Source: Flavobacteria bacterium BAL38 (GTDB lineage Bacteria; Bacteroidota; Bacteroidia; Flavobacteriales; Flavobacteriaceae). Taken from it: a DNA stretch of 64,000 nt. This document shows positions 7,906 through 17,899 of this stretch, piece by piece. The stretch covers positions 62,001 through 126,000 of the forward strand of contig AAXX01000005.1 in NCBI GenBank assembly GCA_000169355.1, in the 5' to 3' direction. The position numbers and the translations under genes are program-made. The notes under the pieces were generated by a model. The model searched no databases. It saw only the letters and a list, made by a program, of their open reading frames with translations, and was not told the origin of the DNA. The stretch's first letter is position 1, and the number at the start of each line of letters is the position of its first letter.

Positions 7906-9657
7906 CTACTCAACTTCAACAGCAAACTGTGAATCATACAACTTCTTGTAATATCCATTTGCTTTCGTTAATAATTCTTGATGCGTGCCTTGTTCCACGA
8001 TTTGACCTTTGTCCATTACGATTATTTTGCTAGCATTGACAATAGTTGCCAAGCGGTGAGCAATAACAATGGAAGTTCTATCCTTGGTAATGGTTTCTGT
8101 AGCTTTTTGAATTAATTCTTCTGAATGGGTATCAATAGATGACGTAGCTTCATCTAAAATCAAAATACTTGGATTACTTACATACGCTCTCAAAAAAGCA
8201 ATCAATTGGCGCTGTCCCGAAGATAGCATCACGCCACGTTCTTTTACGTTGTAATCGTAACCTTCCGGTAAGGTCATGATGAAATCGTGCACACCAATTT
8301 TTTTAGCTGCAGCAATTACTTCTTCTCTCGAAATGGCTTCGTTATGCAAGGTGATGTTGTGATAAATGGTATCGGCAAACAAGAAAACATCTTGTAAAAC
8401 AATGGCAATTTGCTTGCGAAGACTTTCTAATGTATAATCGTTTATATTGTGATTGTCAATTTTAATTTCACCTGAATTGATTTCGTAAAAACGATTCAGT
8501 AAATTAATGATAGTTGATTTTCCTGCACCTGTACTTCCAACAATGGCAATGGTTTCACCTGGTTGCACTTCTAAATTAATACCTTTTAAAACTTCTTCGT
8601 CTTTTATGTAGCCAAAACGAACATCTTTTACTTCCATTAATCCTTTAAAATGGCTAGCTATAATAGTTCCTTTATCTTGAACATTTTCGTCTTTTTCTAA
8701 AATTTCAAAAACTCTATCAGCAGCTATAATTCCCATTTGCATTACATTGAATTTGTCTGCAATTTGTCGTAATGGGTTAAATAACATATTAATTAACATG
8801 GTATAAGCAAATAAATCTCCTACTGTCGTTATAGAGTCGCCATTCATAATTGAGATTCCGGCATAATATACAATTGCACCTAATGTTAAAGAGGAAACGA
8901 TGTCGGCAATAGGGAAGAAGATCGAGTTGTATAAAATATTTTTCAACCATGCCACATTGTGTTTCTGATTGATTTCTTTGAACTTTTCTAATTCGATAGC
9001 TTCTCGGTTGAAAAGTTGTACGATTTTCATTCCGGTTAATCGTTCCTGAACAAAGGTATTTAGATTCGCAATTTCATTTCTAACTTCGTTAAAAGCCACT
9101 TTCATTTTCTTTTGGAAAACATCGGTAGCGTAAATCAAAACTGGCATTGCAGCTAAAACGATTAGCGATAATTTCCAGTTCATAAAAAGCATAATACCTA
9201 AAATTACGATCATTTTTAGCATATCACTCACGATCATAAATAAACCTTGGCTAAAAATACTTGCAATTGACTCGATATCTGAAACCGAACGTGTTACTAA
9301 TTTACCAACGGATTCATTATCAAAATATTTCATTTTAAATGAAGTAATATGATGAAATAATTTTTCGCGAATGTCTTTAATAATGTCTTGTCCAAGCCAA
9401 TTTGCCCAATACGTAAAGTAAAACTGAGCTAGCACTTCTAATAAAAGTACCGCTGCCATGATGACAACGTATAAAAGTAATCCGTTTTTATCTTCAGGTT
9501 TTATATACTCGTCAACCGTTTGTTTTAATAAATACGGTCGCGCTGCAGCGAAAATAGAAAGTAAAATAGCCCAAACGATTACCCAATTGAACCTTTTTTG
9601 GTAAGGCTTCGCATAGTGTAATACTTTTTTTAGTGATTTGGATTTGATGAGCTTCAT
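7906..9657 (-). CDS. MsbA-like ABC exporter, fused permease and ATPase
   Basis: 583-aa half-transporter. A six-helix type-1 exporter membrane domain (roughly residues 20-310) is followed by an ATPase with Walker A GSTGAGKST, Q-loop VLQDVFLFADT, signature LSSGQRQ, Walker B LILDEATSSID and switch His in VIAHR. Family members export lipid A precursors, lipids, peptides or drugs, so the substrate cannot be read from the sequence. The start MKLIKSKSLKK gives the short basic lead-in usual for this family. Confidence 0.9.
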   Translation of the reverse strand: MKLIKSKSLKKVLHYAKPYQKRFNWVIVWAILLSIFAAARPYLLKQTVDEYIKPEDKNGLLLYVVIMAAVLLLEVLAQFYFTYWANWLGQDIIKDIREKLFHHITSFKMKYFDNESVGKLVTRSVSDIESIASIFSQGLFMIVSDMLKMIVILGIMLFMNWKLSLIVLAAMPVLIYATDVFQKKMKVAFNEVRNEIANLNTFVQERLTGMKIVQLFNREAIELEKFKEINQKHNVAWLKNILYNSIFFPIADIVSSLTLGAIVYYAGISIMNGDSITTVGDLFAYTMLINMLFNPLRQIADKFNVMQMGIIAADRVFEILEKDENVQDKGTIIASHFKGLMEVKDVRFGYIKDEEVLKGINLEVQPGETIAIVGSTGAGKSTIINLLNRFYEINSGEIKIDNHNINDYTLESLRKQIAIVLQDVFLFADTIYHNITLHNEAISREEVIAAAKKIGVHDFIMTLPEGYDYNVKERGVMLSSGQRQLIAFLRAYVSNPSILILDEATSSIDTHSEELIQKATETITKDRTSIVIAHRLATIVNASKIIVMDKGQIVEQGTHQELLTKANGYYKKLYDSQFAVEVE

Positions 9658-9696
9658 TTATCTATTATCTATTTTCTGTGTTCTATTTTCTAAAAT

Positions 9697-10443
9697 CTAT
9701 TTTCTGTCTTCTATATACGGATACCTAACATTCACCAAATACAATCCATGTGCTGGAACTGAAAATCCGGCTTTTCCTCTGTTTTTACTTTCGATGATGG
9801 TTCTTAAATCAGCGACTTCTATTTTTCCTAATCCAATATTTACCATGGTTCCCACAATCGCTCTTACCATATTTCGTAAAAATCGATCGGCAGTGATGGT
9901 AAAGATAAGCTGATTTCCTACTTGTTTCCAATGTGCTTCTGAAATTTTACAATTAAACGTATTCACATCGGTATGTACTTTTGAAAAACACTCAAAATCA
10001 TTATACTCAAACAAAATAGCACAAGCTTCATTCATTTTGTCCAAATTTAATTGATGAGAATGATACCAACTTCCATCGGTTATAAACGCATCTTTAAAGG
10101 TGTGCATGTAATATTCGTAAGTTCTTGAAGAGGCATCAAAACGCGCATGAGCATTATCCGTCACTTTAAAAATACGATACACCACAATTGATGGCGGTAA
10201 AAAAGAATTCAATTTGTGTGACCAATATTCAGAATCCAATTCCAATTCGGTTTCAAAATGCGCATACATTTGTTTGGCATGCACACCAGAATCGGTTCTT
10301 CCGGCACCAACGATAGCAATTTTCTCTCTAAATAAAGTAGAAAGTGCTTTTTCCAAAGTTTCTTGCACCGATGAAGCATCAGGTTGACTCTGAAATCCGT
10401 GAAAATTTTTTCCGTTGTAGGCAAATTCAATGAAATATCTCAA
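9697..10443 (-). CDS. truA: tRNA pseudouridine(38-40) synthase TruA
   Basis: Converts uridines 38-40 of the tRNA anticodon arm to pseudouridine. The catalytic Asp is D51 in GAGRTDSGVHA. The Tyr/Arg-containing core (SRTYEYYMH) and RFLRNMVRAIVG match the family. The length, 248 aa, is normal. It is 39 nt upstream of the ABC exporter gene on the same strand and may be co-transcribed with it. Confidence 0.95.
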   Translation of the reverse strand: MRYFIEFAYNGKNFHGFQSQPDASSVQETLEKALSTLFREKIAIVGAGRTDSGVHAKQMYAHFETELELDSEYWSHKLNSFLPPSIVVYRIFKVTDNAHARFDASSRTYEYYMHTFKDAFITDGSWYHSHQLNLDKMNEACAILFEYNDFECFSKVHTDVNTFNCKISEAHWKQVGNQLIFTITADRFLRNMVRAIVGTMVNIGLGKIEVADLRTIIESKNRGKAGFSVPAHGLYLVNVRYPYIEDRK

Positions 10444-10494
10444 AATATAATGGTCAGTGTTCAGTATTTAGTGTTCAGATTTTTTAATAAGATG

Positions 10495-10556
10495 CAAATT
10501 TACAAAATTCAAAAGTAAAGTTCCTTTCTAATTGTGATAATAAAAACTTAATTTTG
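10495..10556. promoter_or_regulatory. Divergent Bacteroidota-type -7 elements for truA and the phosphoesterase
   Basis: TAAATTTG lies on the minus strand at 10495-10502, facing truA. TAATTTTG lies on the plus strand at 10549-10556, only 4 nt before the phosphoesterase ATG. Both fit TAnnTTTG. No clear TTTG -33 element stands at the right distance for either. The plus-strand transcript would have almost no leader. Confidence 0.45.
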
Positions 10557-10560
10557 TTTC

Positions 10561-11055
10561 ATGAAGAAAATACTACTGCTATCTGATACCCATAGCCACA
10601 TGGATGATACCATTTTAAAATATGTAAGCCAGGCGGATGAGGTTTGGCACGCTGGCGATATTGGCGATTTAGCAGTTACTGATGCCATAAAAAAGTTAAA
10701 ACCACTTCGAGGGGTTTACGGCAACATAGACGATGACAAAGCCCGAATGGAGTTTCCTTTAAACAATCGTTTTTTCTGCGAAGGCGTTGAGGTTTGGATT
10801 ACCCATATTGGAGGTTATCCAGATAAATACAACCCAGCAATTCGTTCCGAAATCACAAAAAATCCTCCAAAATTATTCATTTGCGGTCATTCACATATTT
10901 TAAAAGTACAATTTGATAAGAAATTAAATTTACTACATATGAATCCGGGTGCTTGCGGAAAATATGGATTTCATCAAGTTAGAACAATGCTTCGATTTCA
11001 AATTAATGGTGATAAAATTGAAAATTTGGAAATAATAGAAATAGGGAAGAAGTAG
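10561..11055 (+). CDS. YfcE/MJ0936-type metallophosphoesterase
   Basis: 164-aa calcineurin-like phosphodiesterase. The metal ligands are all visible in order: D9-x-H11 in LSDTHSH, AGDIGD, GNID, THIGG, and the GHSH signature. This family hydrolyses phosphodiesters with two metal ions; the natural substrate is usually unknown. It is divergent from truA and followed by a palindromic repeat and a terminator. Confidence 0.88.
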   Translation: MKKILLLSDTHSHMDDTILKYVSQADEVWHAGDIGDLAVTDAIKKLKPLRGVYGNIDDDKARMEFPLNNRFFCEGVEVWITHIGGYPDKYNPAIRSEITKNPPKLFICGHSHILKVQFDKKLNLLHMNPGACGKYGFHQVRTMLRFQINGDKIENLEIIEIGKK

Positions 11056-11095
11056 TTTTGAATTTGAAGTTTTGAGTAAAAAGTTTGTAGTTTGT

Positions 11096-11158
11096 CAGTT
11101 CGAGCGAAGTCGAGAACTTTTCTTGATTAACGAGTCTCGACTTCGCTCGACTTGACAA
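11096..11158. repeat. Long palindromic repeat with CGAGCGAAGTCGAG core
   Basis: GTCAGTTCGAGCGAAGTCGA on the left pairs with CTCGACTTCGCTCGACTTGAC on the right around a short loop. The same GAGCGAAGTCGAG word recurs near 41460-41515, 42405-42420 and, diverged, at 46765. This is a dispersed REP-like element typical of flavobacterial intergenic regions. Confidence 0.75.
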
Positions 11159-11173
11159 AAAATAGTATTAACA

Positions 11174-11205
11174 AAAAAATCCGAAACTTTCGCTTCGGAT
11201 TTTTT
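11174..11205. terminator. Hairpin terminator
   Basis: AAAAAATCCGAA (11174-11185) pairs with TTCGGATTTTTT (11194-11205). It lies between the convergent phosphoesterase and DUF4293 genes and can serve both. Confidence 0.75.
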
Positions 11206-11234
11206 CTTCGCACTAATAAACTAAGATGATAGGT

Positions 11235-11645
11235 TTATCGTAATCGATCAACAGATTTTACGAGATCTTCGTCCTTTTTAATTGCCTTGTTTGCCAAGAC
11301 TAATAAAACGATAGAAATTGCAGGAAGAAACATCCCAATACCCTTCTCTGAAACCAAAGTTTCTCCGGATAAGTTTAGCGAGCGATACACAAAAAATCCT
11401 AGTAAAATAAAGTTAAATATCATGTTCAATCTGTTTAAAACAAATTGATGTTGTCTCTTTTTAAAATTGATAATACTAAAAACTGCTAATACAGCCGATA
11501 ATACAAATAAAACGATATATAATAAAGAAGAAGTAAAAAACACCTCTTTTTTTTCACTAGTAGTCCATAATGAAAAAACAAAAGGTAAAGCTCCCATCGC
11601 AATAGCGCTGATTCCTAAATATACCGTTTGAATTCTTTGTAACAT
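11235..11645 (-). CDS. DUF4293-family membrane protein
   Basis: The start is taken at the ATG at 11645, giving MLQRIQTVYLGISAIAMG, the characteristic family opening. A longer frame from 11669 adds 8 residues. About 136 aa with four hydrophobic helices and a polar tail. The family is widespread in Bacteroidota and of unknown function. It is divergent from rho, an arrangement I recall from other flavobacteria. Confidence 0.8.
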   Translation of the reverse strand: MLQRIQTVYLGISAIAMGALPFVFSLWTTSEKKEVFFTSSLLYIVLFVLSAVLAVFSIINFKKRQHQFVLNRLNMIFNFILLGFFVYRSLNLSGETLVSEKGIGMFLPAISIVLLVLANKAIKKDEDLVKSVDRLR

Positions 11646-11833
11646 GCTACTTTTAATTTTGTTAAGCAAAAATAGTATTTCTTTTCAATAAAAACTATTG
11701 TAATATCCAAATTTATTCGTACTATTGCATAGTATTATTCGTAAGTACTTCATTCTACGATATCTTACGCCTCAAAAAAAAATCTATCTTTTTTTGATTT
11801 AAAACAATCAACAATTTTATTCAAATTATATCC

Positions 11834-13606
11834 ATGTTTGATATTGAAGTATTAAAGGAGATGAAACTCTCTGATTTGCAAGAGATTGCAAAAGTAGCTA
11901 AAATCAATAAATACCGTTCTCTTAAAAAAGATGATTTGGTTTATCAGATTTTAGATTTACAAGCAGCTAAACCCGAAGTAATTAAAACTGAATTACCAGC
12001 CGAAAAACTAGCTGATCAACCTAAAGAAAAAAGAGCGCGAATGCTTCCTAAAAAAGAAGTAAATCAAGCGCCAAAAATTAAAAAAGACTTGTTTTCGCAA
12101 CCCTTAAAAGATTTACCTGAGGAAATTATTCCAGTTAAAGAAGAAGTGGTTGTAGAAGAGGTTAAAGTAGCAGAAACGAAAGATTTTGTTGCAAAACCAA
12201 ACAATAAGTTACCTCGTAAAGATTTTAAAGATAAAAAACCTTTGCCACAAAAAGCAAATAAAGAAGCGCTTACCAAAGAAGAAACTACAACTGCAGAAAC
12301 TTCAGAAGCTACAGAAATTGCTCAAAACGAGAAAAATTTGTCTAAAAATCCAAATTATAAGGCAAATCAAAATAATCCAAACCATCCCGATTATAAAAAG
12401 AATAATCCAAGCGAAGGTTCAAACGGAAACAATACCAACAAAAATCCCCACCAAAATAAAAAACCTAATTTTAGAGAACCTGATTATGAGTTCGATGGAA
12501 TTATTGAAAGTGAAGGTGTTTTAGAGATGATGCCTGATGGTTACGGATTTTTACGTTCGTCTGACTATAATTACTTAGCATCTCCTGATGATATTTATTT
12601 ATCAACATCTCAAATTCGTTTATTTGGTTTAAAAACGGGTGATACTGTAAAAGGAGTTGTTCGTCCGCCAAAAGAAGGGGAGAAGTATTTTCCACTTGTA
12701 AAAGTGTTAAAAATTAACGGGCATGATCCTCAGGTAGTTCGTGATAGAATTTCTTTTGAACATTTAACGCCTGTTTTCCCAACAGAAAAATTCAATTTAG
12801 CGGATAGAAACAGTACCATTTCAACTCGTATTATCGATTTGTTTTCTCCAATAGGAAAAGGACAACGTGGTATGATTGTGGCCCAACCAAAGACAGGTAA
12901 AACCATGTTATTGAAAGATGTTGCAAATGCAATTGCTGCTAATCATCCTGAAGTGTATCTAATTGTTTTACTTATCGACGAACGACCAGAAGAGGTAACC
13001 GATATGCAACGTAGTGTGCGTGGAGAAGTAATTGCTTCTACTTTTGATAGAGAACCACAAGAACATGTAAAAATTGCTAATATTGTTTTAGAGAAAGCAA
13101 AACGTTTAGTAGAATGTGGTCACGATGTAGTTATCTTATTAGATTCTATTACACGTTTAGCAAGAGCATACAATACAGTACAACCAGCATCTGGGAAAAT
13201 ATTAAGTGGTGGAGTAGATGCCAACGCTTTACAAAAACCAAAACGTTTCTTTGGAGCAGCTCGTAATGTAGAAAATGGTGGTTCGTTAAGTATCATCGCT
13301 ACAGCATTAACAGAAACTGGATCTAAAATGGACGAAGTTATCTTTGAGGAATTCAAAGGAACGGGTAACATGGAGTTACAATTGGATAGAAGAATTTCTA
13401 ATAAGCGTATTTTCCCTGCAATCGACTTGGTTTCTTCAAGTACGCGTCGTGATGATTTATTATTAGACGAAAACACGATTCACAGAATGTGGATAATGCG
13501 TAAATACTTAGCTGATATGAACCCAGTGGAAGCAATGGATTTCATTCACGATAGATTTAAGAAAACACGAAACAACGAAGAATTTTTAATTTCGATGAAT
13601 CAATAA
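11834..13606 (+). CDS. rho: Transcription termination factor Rho
   Basis: Hexameric RNA helicase that ends transcription. Residues 1-45 are the Rho_N helical domain. About residues 50-215 are a long Lys/Asn/Pro/Glu-rich low-complexity insert typical of Bacteroidota. Residues ~225-300 form the cold-shock-type RNA-binding domain ([15 protein letters not shown]). The ATPase follows with Walker [10 protein letters not shown], Walker B VVILLDS and the arginine-finger region. At 590 aa it is longer than the E. coli protein because of the insert. It ends in a strong hairpin terminator. Confidence 0.97.
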   Translation: MFDIEVLKEMKLSDLQEIAKVAKINKYRSLKKDDLVYQILDLQAAKPEVIKTELPAEKLADQPKEKRARMLPKKEVNQAPKIKKDLFSQPLKDLPEEIIPVKEEVVVEEVKVAETKDFVAKPNNKLPRKDFKDKKPLPQKANKEALTKEETTTAETSEATEIAQNEKNLSKNPNYKANQNNPNHPDYKKNNPSEGSNGNNTNKNPHQNKKPNFREPDYEFDGIIESEGVLEMMPDGYGFLRSSDYNYLASPDDIYLSTSQIRLFGLKTGDTVKGVVRPPKEGEKYFPLVKVLKINGHDPQVVRDRISFEHLTPVFPTEKFNLADRNSTISTRIIDLFSPIGKGQRGMIVAQPKTGKTMLLKDVANAIAANHPEVYLIVLLIDERPEEVTDMQRSVRGEVIASTFDREPQEHVKIANIVLEKAKRLVECGHDVVILLDSITRLARAYNTVQPASGKILSGGVDANALQKPKRFFGAARNVENGGSLSIIATALTETGSKMDEVIFEEFKGTGNMELQLDRRISNKRIFPAIDLVSSSTRRDDLLLDENTIHRMWIMRKYLADMNPVEAMDFIHDRFKKTRNNEEFLISMNQ

Positions 13607-13610
13607 AAAC

Positions 13611-13638
13611 AAAAACTCCGATGAAAATCGGAGTTTTT
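13611..13638. terminator. Rho-independent terminator after rho
   Basis: AAAAACTCCGA and TCGGAGTTTTT form an 11-bp stem around TGAAAA, followed by T residues. It lies 5 nt after the rho stop. Confidence 0.8.
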
Positions 13639-13715
13639 TAATTTGAATATCTATTTAATGAATTAAAGTCATTATAAAATCTGTGTAAATCCGTTAAATC
13701 CGTGTTCCAACAAAA

Positions 13716-14465
13716 TTAAAACCCATTCACAATAGCTAAAAAGTCTTCTGCTTTTAAGGCAGCGCCACCTATTAAACCTCCATCAACATCAGGTTTTGAG
13801 AATATTTCTTTTGCATTGTCAGGTTTTACACTTCCACCATATAAAATAGTTAGGTTGTCTGCAATATCAAATCCGTATACTTTTTCTACTAACGATCTAA
13901 TAAATTTATGCATTTCTTGCGCTTGCTCAGGAGAAGCCGTTTCACCTGTTCCAATTGCCCATACTGGTTCGTATGCTAAAACAATACTAGCCCAATCTTT
14001 TTTTTCTAAATGAAATAAAGCATCTCTTAATTGGTATTCAACCACATTAAAATGATTGTTTATTTGACGATCTTTTAATTCCTCGCCAAAACAGAAAATA
14101 ACACGCATTTCATGTTTAAAAGCAGTGTCTACTTTGCTAGCCAACAAGGCATCGGATTCATGAAAATAAGCACGTCTTTCACTGTGACCCAAAATTACGG
14201 TGTTTACACCAATATCGGTTAACATACCAGCTGCAATTTCTCCAGTATAAGCGCCACCTTCTGCTTGATGCATGTTTTGAGCGGCTACAGTAATGTTATG
14301 TTCTTTTGTAGTTTCAACCGCTTTTGCTAAATTAACAAAGGTTGGAGCAACTACTATTTCGGTAGCAGTTTTAGGATGATTTGCTATAATTTCTTCTAAT
14401 AATGCAATAGTTTCCTGTTGGTTTTTATGCATTTTCCAGTTTCCGGCAACAATGTTTTTTCTCAT
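13716..14465 (-). CDS. tpiA: Triose-phosphate isomerase
   Basis: Interconverts dihydroxyacetone phosphate and glyceraldehyde 3-phosphate in glycolysis. The 249-aa protein has the N-terminal GNWKMHK with the catalytic Lys, GHSERR with the electrophilic His, AYEPVWAIGTG with the catalytic Glu, and the phosphate-binding LYGGSV near the C-terminus. It is 4 nt downstream of the TlpA-like gene on the same strand, so they are probably one transcript. Confidence 0.97.
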   Translation of the reverse strand: MRKNIVAGNWKMHKNQQETIALLEEIIANHPKTATEIVVAPTFVNLAKAVETTKEHNITVAAQNMHQAEGGAYTGEIAAGMLTDIGVNTVILGHSERRAYFHESDALLASKVDTAFKHEMRVIFCFGEELKDRQINNHFNVVEYQLRDALFHLEKKDWASIVLAYEPVWAIGTGETASPEQAQEMHKFIRSLVEKVYGFDIADNLTILYGGSVKPDNAKEIFSKPDVDGGLIGGAALKAEDFLAIVNGF

Positions 14466-14469
14466 GATT

Positions 14470-14967
14470 TTATTTTAAAGAGTCTACTATTTTTATTAAT
14501 TTTTCATCATCGGCTTCAATTACTTTGTAAAGTGCAATTTTACCCGTTTTATCCACAACTATATAGCGTGGAATCCAATCTAAATTGATCGATTTTCCAA
14601 AAACACCTTTCATTCCATCGGAAGTTAGATAATGTTCACCTTTTAGTTCGTGTTTTTCAATTCCTTTTAACCAAGCTTCATAGGTTTTATCCATCGAGAT
14701 AAATAGATAAGTAGCATCTGGATATTTTTCTTGTAAAGCTTTAACTTTTGGCATTCCTTTTACACAGTCTGAGCACCAAGAAGCCCAAACATCAATTACA
14801 ATTGTTTTTCCTTCATTCTTTTTTAAGATTTCAGCAAATGTAATGGGTTGATTTTCCATGTTAACCATTACGTTTTCTAAACCTTCTTTTTTAAATGTGG
14901 TTTCTTCTTTTTGAGCACAGCCTAATGTGGTGATTAGCAGGGATGCTAAAACGAATATTTTTTTCAT
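14470..14967 (-). CDS. TlpA-like thioredoxin-fold lipoprotein
   Basis: Start at the ATG at 14967 gives a lipoprotein signal (MKKIFVLASLLITTLGCAQ, lipobox TLGC). The frame from 14994 adds nine basic residues. The active-site motif WASWCSDC is a TlpA/ResA-type CxxC, so it is a membrane-anchored periplasmic thiol-disulfide oxidoreductase. About 165 aa. It lies between the BT_3928-like gene and tpiA on the same strand. Partner proteins are not evident. Confidence 0.85.
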   Translation of the reverse strand: MKKIFVLASLLITTLGCAQKEETTFKKEGLENVMVNMENQPITFAEILKKNEGKTIVIDVWASWCSDCVKGMPKVKALQEKYPDATYLFISMDKTYEAWLKGIEKHELKGEHYLTSDGMKGVFGKSINLDWIPRYIVVDKTGKIALYKVIEADDEKLIKIVDSLK

Positions 14968-15112
14968 AATTCTCTTTTTTGATTTAAAACACATAGGCTC
15001 ATAGTTTTTATTTTAATAGCTTTCTTTTAAAAGTTGTTTTTAGAATAAAATCTTAGGATTTTATCACAATAGACAACGCTTTACAATTTCCTATGTTTTT
15101 ATGTGTTTAAAA

Positions 15113-16201
15113 TTATTTTTTTAATTCCGAATACGGTTTTTTTATTAGCTTTTTGAACTCAGTGCCATTGAATTTGTTTTCACTAATTCCGTCGTAATAT
15201 TTAAATTCGTTTCCGTTCCAAAGATATTTTACTCCTGGTGTGTCTCTTCCAGAACCTAATTCTGTCCAAAACGGAATAACATCAATCATTTTGTATTGGA
15301 ATTTAGTTCCTGCAAATTCAAAGAAGGTCGGGATTTTCTCTGGTTCTTCGTTCATGAAAATTACAAAAACAGGAGGAAAGTTCTTGTCTTTTTTACGCAT
15401 TTCATTCAATTCTTTTGCGGTATCCATACAATGGTCGCAACCCGGAACAAAGTAGCACAGAATTTTCTTGCCGTTATCAATTCCTGGGAAATATTTTTCG
15501 TAGCCCGATTTTACTTTCTTAGGAGTTTCTTCTTCTATCTTACTTGTATTTGCTACTACTTCAGGTTTTGGTATTTCTATTGGAGAAACTTCTACCTCTG
15601 GAACTTCAGTAGTTAGTGAAGAAGTAGAATCGGCAACAATGCCTAAATTTTCTTGCATTTCAGAAATAGGTGCTTCAATATTTTCTGCAACTGGACGAAT
15701 AGGAGCCAACATGAAAAGCGCTAAAACACAACCTAATCCAACCGATTTTAATAGCCAAAAGTTCGATTTTTTATCTGCTGGTAATAATTTAAATAACCAA
15801 ACTAATAATCCAATAGCGATGATATTTTTAATGATGGCTTCTACCGGTGTCATAGGAAGTAACTCGCCAAAACAACCACAATTACCAGCATTTCCACTTA
15901 TAAAAGTCGTATAGCTTAAATGAATTACAAAAACGGCTAATAATAAAATGGTTGCGGGAATCGTAATTTTTTTTAAGTAATCTTTTAATAAAATTGAAAT
16001 TCCTAAAGCAAATTCGATTCCGATTAAAATTCTTGAAAAATAAGGTGCTAAACCTTCAGAAAATCCTAACGGATACAATTGTTTTACTTCAAAAGTTGAA
16101 ATTGCAAAATATGGCGATGGATATAATTTAGCAACAGCTGAAAGTATAAATAAGGCTGAAATAATAAGGCGTAAAATCCAACTTAAGTTTTCTTTTTTCA
16201 T
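15113..16201 (-). CDS. BT_3928-like protein: DoxX/MauE-type membrane domain fused to thioredoxin-like domain
   Basis: 362 aa. The N-terminal half has four membrane helices of the DoxX/MauE kind (start ILRLIISALFILSAVAKLYPSPYF; a CGCFGE segment between helices). A ~50-residue Glu/Val/Pro linker leads to a C-terminal thioredoxin-like domain with CYFVPGCDHC. This layout matches the Bacteroidota BT_3928 family, thought to act in periplasmic redox; the exact role is unknown. It sits in a same-strand run with the DUF1599, TlpA and tpiA genes. Confidence 0.82.
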   Translation of the reverse strand: MKKENLSWILRLIISALFILSAVAKLYPSPYFAISTFEVKQLYPLGFSEGLAPYFSRILIGIEFALGISILLKDYLKKITIPATILLLAVFVIHLSYTTFISGNAGNCGCFGELLPMTPVEAIIKNIIAIGLLVWLFKLLPADKKSNFWLLKSVGLGCVLALFMLAPIRPVAENIEAPISEMQENLGIVADSTSSLTTEVPEVEVSPIEIPKPEVVANTSKIEEETPKKVKSGYEKYFPGIDNGKKILCYFVPGCDHCMDTAKELNEMRKKDKNFPPVFVIFMNEEPEKIPTFFEFAGTKFQYKMIDVIPFWTELGSGRDTPGVKYLWNGNEFKYYDGISENKFNGTEFKKLIKKPYSELKK

Positions 16202-16446
16202 AGTTTTTAAATTTCTCGTAATAAATTACAAATTATAAGTTTTCGGAACACAGATTGAAGAAATTTAAATAATTTTTAAAATCTTTATTATTGAGATTTT
16301 GATGATTTAGAAGTTTAGGTTAAACTTCTCGGTGTATCTCAAAAAAAACAAGCTAATTCAAAAAAAATCTCTATGTAACTCTGTGTAATAACAAAATTAT
16401 ATCGCTAAAATACAACTTCCTAAAAAGGTAAGGTGTTAACGACTTG

Positions 16447-16986
16447 TTATTTATTTTCCATTAAAATTAAGGCAAAAACCGAATAATTAATCATGTCTTG
16501 ATAATTAGCATCAATTCCTTCCGAAACTAAAGTTTTTCCTTTATTATCTTCTATTTGTTTTACGCGAAGTAATTTTTGAAGAATCAAATCGGTTAAACTG
16601 CTTACTCTCATTTCGCGCCAAGCTTCACCGTAATCATGATTTTTGTTTTCCATTAAGGCTTTAGTCAGTGCAATTTTTTCGTCATATAATAGCACCGATT
16701 CATCAGCAGTCATATCAGGTTGATCTGCAATTCCTTTTTCCATTTGAATTAAAGCCATTGCACAATAATTAATAATTCCTATGAATTCTGATGCTTCACC
16801 TTCGTCCACTTTACGAACTTCATTTTCTTGTAAACTTCTAATTCGTTGTGCTTTTATATAAATCTGATCTGTTAATGAAGGTAAACGTAAAATTCGCCAT
16901 GCAGTTCCGTAATCATGTGCTTTTTTTGAAAATAAATCGCGACAAACCGCTATAACTTTATCATATTGTTGAGAAGTATTCGACAT
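16447..16986 (-). CDS. DUF1599-domain protein
   Basis: Start at the ATG at 16986 (MSNTSQQYDKVIAVCRDLF); a longer frame from 17019 adds 11 residues. About 179 aa, made of two internal repeats: KKAHDYGTAWRILRLPSLTDQI and NKNHDYGEAWREMRVSSLTDLI share the pattern HDYG-AWR-R-SLTD. This is the DUF1599 signature and suggests an all-helical two-repeat fold. Biochemical function is unknown. It is divergent from folP, a common neighbourhood in Bacteroidota. Confidence 0.8.
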   Translation of the reverse strand: MSNTSQQYDKVIAVCRDLFSKKAHDYGTAWRILRLPSLTDQIYIKAQRIRSLQENEVRKVDEGEASEFIGIINYCAMALIQMEKGIADQPDMTADESVLLYDEKIALTKALMENKNHDYGEAWREMRVSSLTDLILQKLLRVKQIEDNKGKTLVSEGIDANYQDMINYSVFALILMENK

Positions 16987-17075
16987 TATTTGCTTTATAT
17001 TTGTGTGAAATTTTACCAAAAGTAATGAATTAAGTCAAAAGTGAAAAGTCAAAAGTAAAAAGAAATACAAATAAA

Positions 17076-17897
17076 ATGACAATCAATTGTAATAGTAGAC
17101 TTATCGATTTAACATTACCAAAAGTAATGGGAATTTTGAATGTTACACCTAATTCGTTTTACGATGGCGGCAAGCATAAAGAAATTAATTCGATTATACA
17201 GCAAGTAGAAAAAATGCTAACTGAAGGTGCTGATTTTATTGATATTGGCGCGTATTCGAGTAAGCCAAGTGCCGAATTTGTTTCGGAAGAGGAAGAAATA
17301 AAAAGGTTAATTCCTATAGTTAAACAATTGGTAGCTACTTTTCCCATGATTAATTTGTCGGTTGATACTTTTAGAGCCAATGTTGCTAAAGAAGCGGTAG
17401 AACATGGTGTTGCAATAGTAAATGATATTTCGGCAGGTTTATTAGATGGAAAAATGTTGGAAATTGTTGCTGATTTGAAAGTACCGTATATTATGATGCA
17501 CATGAAAGGCAATCCACAAACGATGCAAAGTTTATCTCAATATGATGATATTGTGAAGGAAATGATATTCTATTTTTCGGAGCGAATTAATAAAGCGAGA
17601 AGTTTTGGTATTTCAGATATTATTATAGATCCCGGATTTGGATTTGCCAAAACATTGGATCAGAATTACGAAGTTTTACAAAAAATGGAGTTGTTTTCTA
17701 TGTTAGAATTACCTTTGTTGGCTGGTGTTTCAAGAAAATCCATGATTTATAAAGTATTAGATACTCATCCGGAAGAAGCCTTAAACGGAACTTCGGTTTT
17801 AAATACAATTGCCTTGCAAAAAGGAGCAAAAATATTACGCGTTCACGATGTAAAAGAAGCAGTGGAATGTATTAAATTAGTTACTAAATTGAATTAA
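17076..17897 (+). CDS. folP: Dihydropteroate synthase
   Basis: Joins p-aminobenzoate to dihydropterin pyrophosphate in folate synthesis and is the sulfonamide target. Seen: the N-terminal MGILNVTPNSFYDGG, the pterin-binding SVDTFRANVA, NDISAG, IDPGFGFAKT, and GVSRKSM near the C-terminus. The length, 273 aa, is normal. PabB at 59221 makes its PABA precursor. It is followed 2 nt later by a lipoprotein gene on the same strand. Confidence 0.96.
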   Translation: MTINCNSRLIDLTLPKVMGILNVTPNSFYDGGKHKEINSIIQQVEKMLTEGADFIDIGAYSSKPSAEFVSEEEEIKRLIPIVKQLVATFPMINLSVDTFRANVAKEAVEHGVAIVNDISAGLLDGKMLEIVADLKVPYIMMHMKGNPQTMQSLSQYDDIVKEMIFYFSERINKARSFGISDIIIDPGFGFAKTLDQNYEVLQKMELFSMLELPLLAGVSRKSMIYKVLDTHPEEALNGTSVLNTIALQKGAKILRVHDVKEAVECIKLVTKLN

Positions 17898-17899
17898 TA

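Noticed and set aside
16202-16446. Hidden gene or RNA in the 245-bp gap
   Set aside because: Only AT-rich sequence and fragments of dispersed repeats (GGAACACAGATT; CTATGTAACTCTGTG) are visible.
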